A DNA stretch of 15,034 bases from Candidatus Hecatellales archaeon ex4484_218 (GTDB lineage: Archaea > Thermoproteota > Bathyarchaeia > Hecatellales > Hecatellaceae), in the NCBI GenBank assembly GCA_002254975.1, contig NJEB01000016.1, positions 1 to 15,034 of the forward strand. Direction: 5' to 3'. The translations under genes were made by a program, and so were the position numbers. The notes below the pieces were generated by a model that was given only the letters and a program-made list of their open reading frames with translations, did not search any database and was not told the DNA's origin. This document shows, piece by piece, positions 7,295-14,367 of this stretch. Each line of letters begins with the position of its first letter. The stretch's first letter is position 1.

Positions 7295-7795
7295 TTAACC
7301 TTCAACCAGATTTTTCTTCTTTGGTAGAAGATGTCCCTCCTTATTAATTTCTCCAATCCTAATTCTTGTTGCTGAAATAGGTTTACCATTTTCTGCCTGA
7401 AGCTTTTTTAAAACTATTATTTCCAATTTTTTTAATCCTTTTTTTTCTCTAACTTTATTAATTTCAACAGCAATAGGGTAGGTTTCATCACTAACCATGA
7501 TAGCTTCAAGCTCTTTAACCTCGTGAGCAACTCCAAATCTATGGTTTATAGGCACGATTTCAAACCTTCCACTAAAACCTTTCTTATGTAAAAATTCTTC
7601 CAAAACCTTTTTTCTAATATTATAGGGATTAGTTTCATGTTTTTTTATGGTTTTTACCAAGTTATCGGATGAAAGACCTATCAAAACTTTTTCACTTAAA
7701 TTAAATGCTTCAAGTAAGGTTTTTTCATGTCCTTTATGAAGAATGTCAAAAGTTCCTCCTAAAGCTAAAGTTTTAAACCTTTTTTTAATCATCAT
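7295..7795 (-). CDS. coaD: Phosphopantetheine adenylyltransferase, archaeal type
   Basis: This enzyme joins AMP from ATP to 4'-phosphopantetheine, making dephospho-CoA in the penultimate step of coenzyme A synthesis. The 166 residues show the nucleotidyltransferase marks GGTFDILHKGH (13-23, with the HxxH pair H20/H23) and ISATRIR (140-146), the equivalent of the ISSTxxR motif. The length and the KKHETNPYNIRKK segment fit the archaeal/eukaryotic-like group rather than bacterial CoaD. It could start at either of two adjacent ATG codons (7795 or 7792). It is the first gene of the minus-strand row and is divergent from map, with a palindromic promoter region between them. Confidence 0.92.
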   Translation of the reverse strand: MMIKKRFKTLALGGTFDILHKGHEKTLLEAFNLSEKVLIGLSSDNLVKTIKKHETNPYNIRKKVLEEFLHKKGFSGRFEIVPINHRFGVAHEVKELEAIMVSDETYPIAVEINKVREKKGLKKLEIIVLKKLQAENGKPISATRIRIGEINKEGHLLPKKKNLVEG

Positions 7796-7816
7796 AATTC
7801 AACAATTTAAAAGAGT

Positions 7817-7843
7817 TTTATCCTAAATTTATTTTAGGATAAA
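7817..7843. promoter_or_regulatory. Perfect 11-bp inverted repeat in the coaD/map divergent promoter
   Basis: TTTATCCTAAA (7817-7827) is followed by a 5-base spacer TTTAT and its exact inverse TTTAGGATAAA (7833-7843). The centre is AT-rich and TATA-like. It lies about 35-40 bases from both start codons (coaD 7795, map 7870), where an archaeal TATA box with a short leader would be expected in each direction. It could be a symmetric bidirectional core promoter or an operator overlapping the TATA box. A second, weaker inverted pair (AACCT/AGGTT, about 7847-7861) lies beside map. Confidence 0.5.
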
Positions 7844-7869
7844 TTTAACCTAAAAAAGGTTGAGTTAAA

Positions 7870-8772
7870 ATGTTAAGGGAAGATGAACTTGAAAAACTTA
7901 GAAAAGCTGGAAAAATAGCTTCTGAAGTTCGAAGATGGGTTGAGGGATACGTAAAAGAAGGTATGAAAATTTTAGATATTTGTGAGGCTGTAGAAAATGA
8001 AATTAAACGAAGAGGTGGAAAACCAGCTTTTCCATGTAATGTTGATGTTAATGAGGTGGGTGCCCACTATACATCCCCACCTAACGATGAAAAAATAATT
8101 CCTGAAAACTCTGTTGTAAAAGTGGATATAGGTGTTCATGTTGATGGGTATATTGCAGATACAGCTATAACCCTATGCTTCAACTATGAATATTTAAACT
8201 TAAAAGAAGCAGCCGAAATGGCTTTAGAAACAGCAATAAAAATCGCTAAAGCTGGTGTTAAAGTTTCCAGTTTGGGAGCAGCCGTTCAAAACACCATTGA
8301 AAGATACGGTTTAAAACCTATAAGAAATCTTACAGGTCACGAATTAGCCAGATATATGATTCATGGCGGAACCCATATACCTAATGTTGCTTCTCTAAAT
8401 GGTCATAAGTTAGAGGAGGGAAAAGTGTATGCTATCGAACCATTTACCACAACAATGGAAGGGGAAGGAGAAATAGAAGAAGGTGAAACAGGTAACATTT
8501 ACAGAATTTTAAAAGAAAAACCTCCAAAAAGTAAAGATGAAAAAGTTTTGTTTGAAATTTTAAGAAAAAATTTTTACACTTTACCTTTTGCTTTACGTTG
8601 GGCTGTAAAAATTTCTCCCGTAAAAAATTTTTATGATGTTTTTGGTAGACTTCTTAAATCAAGACATATATTTGGTTATCCTATACTTGTTGAGAAGAAA
8701 AAACAACCTATAGCTCAAGCAGAACATACAATTATTGTTTTTAAGGACTACGTTGAAGTTACAACGATTTAA
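7870..8772 (+). CDS. map: Methionine aminopeptidase, type II
   Basis: This enzyme removes the initiator methionine from nascent proteins whose second residue is small. The 300-residue length matches archaeal type II enzymes. All five dimetal ligands are visible: D86 (VKVDIGVH), D97 (YIADTA), H157 (LTGHEL), E190 (AIEPFTT) and E285 (QAEHTI). The conserved His residues H66 (EVGAHYTSP) and H165 (IHGGTHIPN) are also present. The type II insert between the catalytic segments (about 220-270) is present. The start has AGGTTGA a few bases upstream. It is monocistronic by position: it diverges from coaD and its stop overlaps the convergent stop of the next gene by four bases. Confidence 0.96.
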   Translation: MLREDELEKLRKAGKIASEVRRWVEGYVKEGMKILDICEAVENEIKRRGGKPAFPCNVDVNEVGAHYTSPPNDEKIIPENSVVKVDIGVHVDGYIADTAITLCFNYEYLNLKEAAEMALETAIKIAKAGVKVSSLGAAVQNTIERYGLKPIRNLTGHELARYMIHGGTHIPNVASLNGHKLEEGKVYAIEPFTTTMEGEGEIEEGETGNIYRILKEKPPKSKDEKVLFEILRKNFYTLPFALRWAVKISPVKNFYDVFGRLLKSRHIFGYPILVEKKKQPIAQAEHTIIVFKDYVEVTTI

Positions 8773-9158
8773 AAAGGTATTTTTCTTTTTTGGGTTTTTT
8801 CCTCAACATAAATAGCTTCAATCCGGAAGGGTCCTCCACAACTTGGACAGTTTCCAACAATTTTTGGAATATAATCTCCAACTTGAAAATTTCTAATACT
8901 TTTAAATGCACATTTTGTACATTGAAGAACTGTTAAAGTTATTTTTTGAGTTGGTGTAGGAACTCTTGTTAACAATCTAAGTAAAGCAAAAACTATAAGT
9001 AAAATTCCAAGAAAGCCAAGAAACATCATTGTTGAATTTTCAGGTTGCATTTGAGAATTTGAAAATAAACTTCTACCTAAAAGCATAAAAACAAAAATGA
9101 TTAGTAGAATAAGAAGTAATAAATTCATTAGAGACATTGCTTCCTTTTTTTCTTCCAT
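8769..9158 (-). CDS. Two-helix membrane protein with C-terminal zinc ribbon
   Basis: I do not recognise a named family. The 129 residues have a short charged N-terminus, a strongly hydrophobic helix (about 11-28), a polar loop, a second helix (about 44-64), and a soluble tail with two cysteine pairs (C80/C83 in LQCTKCAF and C104/C107 in NCPSCGGP) that should bind zinc. The topology puts both ends on the same side. The region before the helices contains no cleavable signal. It starts 22 bases after the DUF1512 gene, preceded by GGTGA at some distance, so the two membrane-associated proteins are probably one operon. Its TAA and the map TAA share the palindromic bases TTAA. Confidence 0.78.
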   Translation of the reverse strand: MEEKKEAMSLMNLLLLILLIIFVFMLLGRSLFSNSQMQPENSTMMFLGFLGILLIVFALLRLLTRVPTPTQKITLTVLQCTKCAFKSIRNFQVGDYIPKIVGNCPSCGGPFRIEAIYVEEKTQKRKIPF

Positions 9159-9180
9159 AGTTTAATTTTCACCAACCCTT

Positions 9181-10185
9181 TTATTGGGCTATTCCTATAG
9201 TGTTTCCTATTCCTGCAATTATTACTGTTTCACCTTCTTTTGTGTTTTCCCTAATAATACGTTTTACTCTTTCAATAGCCTTCTCCACACCTTCATAAAT
9301 TTCTTTTTTCATGGGAGCTATAGCTTCTTTTAAAGATTCCTTAATTACAACAGCAAACAAAGGAATTTTATATTTATAGGCCACCTCCTCAATTTTGAAT
9401 CTTTCAGTTCCAACACCACCTATTGCTGCACCTATCCCCTCAGCAACATCACCAGTATTTTCACCCTCAAATTTTAATGCAGCATCAACCATAATTACAA
9501 GAGAAGGTCTTTGATTAAGAGAGTTTAAAAGAATCGTTAAAGCATCTCCAGGTTTACCAACATTGCCACCAGGTCCTTCAGCCTTTAAAACATAAACTTT
9601 TCTACCCTCAATCTCAGTTTCACCAACAATCATATCCTTCTCAATTTTTTTAAATTCTTTTCCGCGAAGAAGCTTGTTTGCAAGTAAAGGTCCTGCACCA
9701 TCTCCAATAGGTTGTCCGGTTGAAAATGCTTGAATAGCACCCTCATAAGCTGCCGCACTTTCCATAATTATAGGTAAAAGCATGTGCAGTTGAGCAATAA
9801 TAATGTAAGATTTTGTTCTTTTTCCAAAAAGATAATAATGTTTTACAGTTCTGTAAATTAAATTTAGGTCCATAGCTGCTTCTAGAAGATTTTCAAGATT
9901 GTTTAGGGTAGAATCATCTGCTTCTGGAGCTATTCTACGAACTTCATCCTTCATACTTAGATCTCGAACATCCAGCAAATGGTCAAACTTCCAAACAATT
10001 CCCGAAGGGTCCATATTAACAGGTTCGATGAAAAATCTTTCAAGAAACTGGTCAATTCTAGGTGTTGGGTCAACAGGAGGTTTACCCAGTTCTTTAACAG
10101 TTTTGATTGAGGTTTCTCTTGCTTTATCCTTCATAAACTTTAACTTGTAAAGAGACCTTTCAATATCTCTAGACCACATTGCCAT
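9181..10185 (-). CDS. DUF1512 family protein, N-terminal membrane helix displaced by a probable frameshift
   Basis: The 334 residues from ATG 10185 match the archaeal DUF1512 family, whose function is unknown. Visible features are the helical N-terminal half (WSRDIERSLYKLKFMKDKA), a predicted buried stretch at about 125-150 (YIIIAQLHMLLPIIMESAAAYEGA), and a Gly-rich C-terminal half with AEGPGGNVGKPGDA, LVIMVDAALKFEGE, GIGAAIGGVGTERFKIE and the end IIAGIGNTIGIAQ. Family members usually begin with a transmembrane helix running into FYGQRIQM. Here that helix (VWQIVFLAVILAYFFYGQRIQ) is encoded in the same frame just upstream, but the open frame back to TGA (10269) has no ATG, GTG or TTG. An ATG at 10267 reaches it only if one base is removed from the AAA at 10250-10252. 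The true 5' end is therefore probably 10267. Confidence 0.85.
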   Translation of the reverse strand: MAMWSRDIERSLYKLKFMKDKARETSIKTVKELGKPPVDPTPRIDQFLERFFIEPVNMDPSGIVWKFDHLLDVRDLSMKDEVRRIAPEADDSTLNNLENLLEAAMDLNLIYRTVKHYYLFGKRTKSYIIIAQLHMLLPIIMESAAAYEGAIQAFSTGQPIGDGAGPLLANKLLRGKEFKKIEKDMIVGETEIEGRKVYVLKAEGPGGNVGKPGDALTILLNSLNQRPSLVIMVDAALKFEGENTGDVAEGIGAAIGGVGTERFKIEEVAYKYKIPLFAVVIKESLKEAIAPMKKEIYEGVEKAIERVKRIIRENTKEGETVIIAGIGNTIGIAQ

Positions 10186-10302
10186 CTGAATTCTTTGCCC
10201 ATAAAAAAAGTAGGCAAGAATTACTGCAAGAAAAACTATCTGCCAAACTAAACAATAGTATAAGCATCAGAAAAATTTTTTTGCTAATAAGGGTTTCCAT
10301 CA

Positions 10303-10318
10303 AAATAAAGTTTTTATC
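10303..10318 (+). promoter_or_regulatory. BRE/TATA promoter of the 5S rRNA gene
   Basis: AAATAAAGTTTTTATC has an A-rich BRE-like part followed by TTTTTATC centred near 10314. That is about 27 bases before 10341, where the long 5S terminal stem begins. The spacing is what an archaeal TBP/TFB promoter needs. Confidence 0.6.
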
Positions 10319-10340
10319 CTTTTTCCACCTTTTCTTAAAA

Positions 10341-10477
10341 GGGTGGAAGGTTCACGGTCATAGTCTTCAGGGAAAGACCCGATTCCCATCTGAACTCGGA
10401 AGTGAATCCTGAAGACGCCGTCTAGTACTGCTCTCCGAAAGGGGGCGGGAAAGGACGGTGCTGTGAACCTTCCACCC
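10341..10477 (+). rRNA. rrf: 5S ribosomal RNA, stand-alone gene
   Basis: The universal 5S core is visible: CGGTCATAG at loop A, CCCGATTCCCATCTGAACT and CGGAAGT in helix III/loop C, and GGACGGTGCTGTGAACC at the 3' side. The two ends form a perfect 15-bp terminal stem (10341-10355 with 10463-10477). A normal 5S helix I is about 9-10 bp, so the mature ends are probably near 10345 and 10473, and the outer pairs may belong to a processing stem. The region is much more GC-rich than its surroundings. It is not next to 16S or 23S genes, as is common outside the Euryarchaeota. No T-run terminator follows immediately. Confidence 0.96.
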
Positions 10478-10522
10478 ATTACTATGTCGAATTAAAACTT
10501 GTTTAAGATAAAGTTGAAAACT

Positions 10523-10723
10523 ATGCGTCTTTTTAAGGTTTTTTTAGATAGAGGTTTTTCAAGGGAAAATGTTGCTGAAAATGTTTCTGTTGCTACAAAA
10601 AATGGGTTAAATATTGAACTTTTTGATGTTTCTCTTAAAAAGTTAGTCGTGGTAGAAAAAGCTGAAATTGTGAAAGTTGACACTTTAAATGAAGTTCTTA
10701 TTTTAAAACCTGTTGACAGTTAA
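10523..10723 (+). CDS. Small beta-rich protein, possibly CooT-like
   Basis: The 66-residue protein from ATG 10523 (a longer frame from TTG 10499 is open) begins MRLFKVFLD and alternates short hydrophobic strands: VAENVSVATKNG, LNIELFDVS, KLVVVEKAEIVKVD, LNEVLILKP. This order resembles the archaeal CooT-like family, whose members often begin MCxFKVFLD, but the second-position Cys that binds nickel in CooT is Arg here, so nickel binding is not supported. It could instead be an unrelated small OB/SH3-like protein. It begins 45 bases after the 5S stem with no clear terminator between, so read-through from the 5S promoter is possible. Confidence 0.55.
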   Translation: MRLFKVFLDRGFSRENVAENVSVATKNGLNIELFDVSLKKLVVVEKAEIVKVDTLNEVLILKPVDS

Positions 10724-10725
10724 TA

Positions 10726-10736
10726 TTTTATACTTA
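10726..10736 (+). promoter_or_regulatory. Candidate TATA box for the small membrane protein gene
   Basis: The 59-base gap between the CooT-like gene and the next start contains AATATTTTATACTTAAA. A start site about 25 bases after ATTTTATA leaves a leader of about 28 bases that includes the ribosome site GGTGGTGA (10772-10779). Confidence 0.4.
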
Positions 10737-10782
10737 AACCGATGTGTATTTTTTAGTGTGGTTGATGATTTGGTGGTGAAGG

Positions 10783-11064
10783 TTGGTTAGTGATAAAGCT
10801 TTAGGTGCTTTAATGTTTGCTGTTGGAATAATTGTTATTGTGGTTTATGTTTGGGCTTTATTTTTTGCTGGGCCTTTAGCTTGGTGGGTTGCTATAAGTA
10901 TTGTTGCTTTGGTTGCTGTTGGTGCTGTATGTGTGGTTATAGCGTGGGTTGGATACACTCTTATAACAACTCCAGCACCAACTCCACCAACCCTAGAAAC
11001 AGAAACAGAAGAAATTGAAACAGAAAAAATTGAAGAAAAAGCTGAGGAAAAGAAAGAAGAATAG
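10783..11064 (+). CDS. Small two-helix membrane protein with Glu-rich tail
   Basis: I do not recognise a named family. The 93 residues consist of a short N-terminus, two hydrophobic helices (about 8-29 and 33-62, GALMFAVGIIVIVVYVWALF and WWVAISIVALVAVGAVCVVI), a proline-rich hinge (TTPAPTPPT) and a strongly acidic, Glu/Lys-rich tail of about 25 residues. With two helices the acidic tail and N-terminus are on the same side, probably cytoplasmic. The start is TTG at 10783: an in-frame TGA lies six bases upstream, GGTGGTGA sits 3 bases before it, and the next Met is inside the first helix. Its stop is 14 bases from the convergent rad50 stop. Confidence 0.75.
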   Translation: MVSDKALGALMFAVGIIVIVVYVWALFFAGPLAWWVAISIVALVAVGAVCVVIAWVGYTLITTPAPTPPTLETETEEIETEKIEEKAEEKKEE

Positions 11065-11078
11065 TTTTTGTTTAAAAT

Positions 11079-13145
11079 TTAAATTTTTTCAACTTTGCTT
11101 ATCCCATTCTTTTTTGTTACAAGAATTCTTGTTGAAGCTTCATTAGCTAATTCTTCTGAATGGGTAACAGTAATTATTTGTCTTATCATTTTTAGGTTGG
11201 ATATTGCTGTTGCTAAAGCATTTATACTTCCATCTTCTGTACCTAATGCTTCTGTTGGTTCATCAAGAATTAAAAGTTCAAAATTTTGACCAGTTTTTGC
11301 TTCCATAATTAGTTGACCTAAACCTATCCTATAAGCTAAAGCAAGCCATGTTCTTTCCCCACCAGATATTAAATTTACATCTCTTCTAAAACCGGATGCT
11401 TCAACCAGTGTTGGTGTATATTCATCGTCAACATCAACATAAAGACTTCTTTCAGTTTGAATTGTTAAACTATCCATAACAGATTGAACAGAATCCCTTA
11501 AACTTTCAATATACATTTTTCTAAGAACCGGAACAACTTCCCTATATGCCATTCTAAGCCCACTAATCAATTTAGAAACTTTTTCAGCCAAAATTTTTTG
11601 TTTAAGTTTTTGTTCAGCATTTTGAATTCTTTTTTCAATCAAACTTAAATAAGAATTTTTTTCCTCAATAAGTTTTTCATAATACCTTATAGAATCTAGG
11701 ATCTCTCTGTATCTTAGAAGCTTTTCTTCCCGTAATTTTCTCGCATTTTCAACATCCTCAACTTTAAACTTTGAAATTTCAAGGGTAATTTCATCCAGCT
11801 TTCTTTTTAGGTCAGCTTCAACTAAAATTTTTTTATCTAATTCGGCTTTAATCTTATTTATCTCATCTTCTCTTGTACTAATCGTTTTCTCTAATTCCTC
11901 AACTTGAAAATTTAAAACTTCAATTTTATTTTTTGCATCCAAAAACATTTTTTGTTCAAGTTCAAGATTTTCAAGTTTAGTCTCAACCATTGTTAATCTT
12001 TTTTCTGTTTCCATGTTTTCTGTACGTAGTTGGTTTAACAATTTTTCTTTATAAAACTGGTCAAGTTCTCTTCGACATGTTGGACAAACGTTTTCTGTTT
12101 CAAGCATTAAAAGTGATTCTTCAATTTTTTTTGCTTCAGCTTTAAGATCTGCAGCCTCATTTCTTAATTTAACCACTTCAAAATCAATTTTTTCCAAGGT
12201 TTCCAAAATTTCGTTAAAACTTGTTTTTGAAGATTGATTTAAAATTTTGTTTTTTTCAGACCTAAGCTGGTTTAAGCTTACCTTATCTCTATTGACCTCG
12301 TTTTCTTTGTTGTTTAGTTGGTTTTTAAGACTTTTAATGTAAGCTTGAACTTCGCTAAGCTTAGAAAGAAGAGAAGATTTTTCATCTTTTAACTCATTAA
12401 TTTTTTTCTCCAGATTTTCAAGACTTTTTAATTTTTTATCAGCTTCCTCTAAGCTTTTTTCAGCTTCTTTAAGTTCAACATTTAAAGTTTCAACCTCAAC
12501 TTGAAGTTTGATCAGGTCAGATGTTAAATCTTCATATTGTTTTTTTAGGTTACCTATTTCAACAATATCAGGGTCTTTTTCAAGGGTTGTTTTAACAGCT
12601 TCATAATGACGTTGATAAGGTAGCAAACGTTCCCATGCATCTTGAAAACTTGAAAAACCAAAAAGTTCATCTAAAACCTTTTGCCTTTCTCTCGGGGTCA
12701 TATTTAAAATTTCTTTAAGTTTTTCTTGTTGAATCCAGATAAATTCTTCAAACATTTTTTTGTCGATACCAAGAATGGATTTAAGCTGCTCTTGAACTGC
12801 TGCAAGTTTACCCCAAGCTATAATTTTTCCGTTTTCAGTTAAACGAAGTTCATCTGGTTCTTGTACTATTCTACCTTTTTCCCTTCTTAAAACCCTTGTA
12901 AGCCTATAATTTTTTCCAGCATGTTCAAATTCAACTGTAACCATCCCTCTATTTTTATCCTCTCTTAAAAGATATTCATAAGACCTGTAAAGTGGTTCTC
13001 CAAAAAGTGCAAAATGAAGAGAAAGTAAAATTGAAGTTTTACCTGTTCCAACTCCGCCAACAACACAATTAAATCCTTCATTAAATTCAACGGTAGAATT
13101 TAGATGAGACCTTATATTTTGAAGAAAAAGTTTTTTGATAATCAT
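11079..13145 (-). CDS. rad50: Rad50 DNA double-strand-break repair ATPase, short form
   Basis: Rad50 is the SMC-like ATPase partner of Mre11 in recognising and processing broken DNA ends. The N-terminal ATPase half has FNCVVGGVGTGKTSI (Walker A, 30-38) and the Q-loop in FIWIQQEKLKEILNMTPRERQKVLDELFG (135-163). A long coiled coil runs from about 180 to 520, interrupted by the zinc hook CPTC (C354/C357). The C-terminal half has the ABC signature LISGGER (592-598), Walker B LLILDEPTEALG (624-635) and the H-loop TVTHSEE (H662). At 688 residues it is clearly shorter than the usual 850-900, mostly by a shorter coiled coil. Walker A lacks the usual PNG (GGVGTGKTS), and the D-loop reads ALG instead of the usual LD. 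Its ATG overlaps the mre11 TGA by four bases (ATGA), implying translational coupling. Confidence 0.92.
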   Translation of the reverse strand: MIIKKLFLQNIRSHLNSTVEFNEGFNCVVGGVGTGKTSILLSLHFALFGEPLYRSYEYLLREDKNRGMVTVEFEHAGKNYRLTRVLRREKGRIVQEPDELRLTENGKIIAWGKLAAVQEQLKSILGIDKKMFEEFIWIQQEKLKEILNMTPRERQKVLDELFGFSSFQDAWERLLPYQRHYEAVKTTLEKDPDIVEIGNLKKQYEDLTSDLIKLQVEVETLNVELKEAEKSLEEADKKLKSLENLEKKINELKDEKSSLLSKLSEVQAYIKSLKNQLNNKENEVNRDKVSLNQLRSEKNKILNQSSKTSFNEILETLEKIDFEVVKLRNEAADLKAEAKKIEESLLMLETENVCPTCRRELDQFYKEKLLNQLRTENMETEKRLTMVETKLENLELEQKMFLDAKNKIEVLNFQVEELEKTISTREDEINKIKAELDKKILVEADLKRKLDEITLEISKFKVEDVENARKLREEKLLRYREILDSIRYYEKLIEEKNSYLSLIEKRIQNAEQKLKQKILAEKVSKLISGLRMAYREVVPVLRKMYIESLRDSVQSVMDSLTIQTERSLYVDVDDEYTPTLVEASGFRRDVNLISGGERTWLALAYRIGLGQLIMEAKTGQNFELLILDEPTEALGTEDGSINALATAISNLKMIRQIITVTHSEELANEASTRILVTKKNGISKVEKI

Positions 13146-14344
13146 TGTTTAACAGCTTCCTCCAACAATGATTTTACTTTTTCAGTTTCATCTTCAAGTA
13201 GGGGGTCAAGAAGTTTTACAGCTAAATCAGCCATTTTTAAACAAAAATCTTCAGGATATTTTTGTTCCTTAAACATTTTTAGAAAATATTCGTATGCAGC
13301 AGTCTTAAGTTCTTTTGTTTCTTTAATTTTTGGTGGAATTTTTAACTGTTCAGCTTCAACCATTTGGTTTAAAATTATCGTGTATAAGGCTTTTTTTGCA
13401 TTAGACTTGATTTTTGGAATATCAATTTGACTTTTTCTTAAACCTGGTAAAAGATTTCCCTTTAAAACAACTACAAGAACAGCTTCCTCAGTATCAATTT
13501 TTGAAATTAGGTTTGAAGTTTCTTGAACAATTTCATCCGGTGTTTTTCCTGAAAAATCTTTTTCTTCAACAATAAATTTTCTTGTATTTTCTATTTCTAT
13601 TCTTTCAATTTCTGGTGGTTTATCTGGGGATTCAACTTTAACATAGTAAAAACCTTTGGATATTTTTGCTTCTGTATAGTTTGTTGTTTCTAGGCATCCT
13701 GGGTAAACAAGGATTCCTGTTTTAAATTTTTGGATTAAGGGTTCATGAACATGTCCTCCAGCATAATAATTAAATCCTTCAGGTAGATGTTCCATTCGAA
13801 TATCCGGTTTAAGATAAGGTGGAGCATATTTTGGGTTGTCTAAGGCTCCATGAAAAACAAATATGTTAAATAGGTTTGGGTTTGGTTTTGGAGGTTTTTC
13901 CTTCATATACCTTGAAATTTTTTCATCTGCTTCTCTTAAATTTCTGGAACTTTGAACACCATAAATATAATAGTTTTCATCTTTCCAGCATCCTTCTTCT
14001 AGCCTTGGTAAATAGTTGACTAAACCAGTATTATGAAGCGGAACAAGCACTGTTCCAGTCATAATGTTTGGTTCTAAGTCATGGGAACCATCAACAGCAA
14101 AAATTTTTATTCCAGCATCCTTTAATTTTTTAAATTCCCGGATAGCTGTTGCTAAGGTTAGGTTAGATGGTCGTGGACTATCAAAAATATCCCCTGAAAG
14201 GATGACAAATGAGGGTTTTAGTTTTAAGATTTTTTCTACAGCTTCAATAAAAGCTCTTGAAAAATCTTCTCTTCTTTCAGCTAGGTTATATTGCATATAG
14301 CCCAAATGTAGGTCTGCAAGATGAACAAAACTAAAAGGTTTCAT
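13142..14344 (-). CDS. mre11: Mre11 DNA repair nuclease, variant metal-binding motif III
   Basis: Mre11 is the manganese-dependent nuclease of the Mre11-Rad50 complex. In its 400 residues the phosphodiesterase motifs are visible in order: ADLHLGYMQYN (D11, H13), SGDIFDSP (D52), GSHD (86-89), FVFHGAL (H165) and AGGHVHEP (H198, H200). Motif III is normally GNHD, whose Asn is a metal ligand; here it is Ser87, with the following His88 and Asp89 retained. The C-terminal third (about 270-400) is charged and helical and should carry the Rad50-binding region. It follows herA by 23 bases with GAGGG before its ATG, and overlaps rad50 by four bases, so the three form one operon. Confidence 0.94.
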   Translation of the reverse strand: MKPFSFVHLADLHLGYMQYNLAERREDFSRAFIEAVEKILKLKPSFVILSGDIFDSPRPSNLTLATAIREFKKLKDAGIKIFAVDGSHDLEPNIMTGTVLVPLHNTGLVNYLPRLEEGCWKDENYYIYGVQSSRNLREADEKISRYMKEKPPKPNPNLFNIFVFHGALDNPKYAPPYLKPDIRMEHLPEGFNYYAGGHVHEPLIQKFKTGILVYPGCLETTNYTEAKISKGFYYVKVESPDKPPEIERIEIENTRKFIVEEKDFSGKTPDEIVQETSNLISKIDTEEAVLVVVLKGNLLPGLRKSQIDIPKIKSNAKKALYTIILNQMVEAEQLKIPPKIKETKELKTAAYEYFLKMFKEQKYPEDFCLKMADLAVKLLDPLLEDETEKVKSLLEEAVKQ

Positions 14345-14367
14345 TCTTAACCCTCAAAATTAAAGTT

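Noticed and set aside
8766..8775. Four-base overlap of the convergent map and zinc-ribbon membrane protein stop codons.
   Set aside because: TTAA reads as TAA on both strands; such overlaps are common in compact genomes and need no special explanation.
13104..13430. A plus-strand open frame opposite mre11 and the start of rad50.
   Set aside because: Antisense to strong coding sequence, with composition of a shadow frame.
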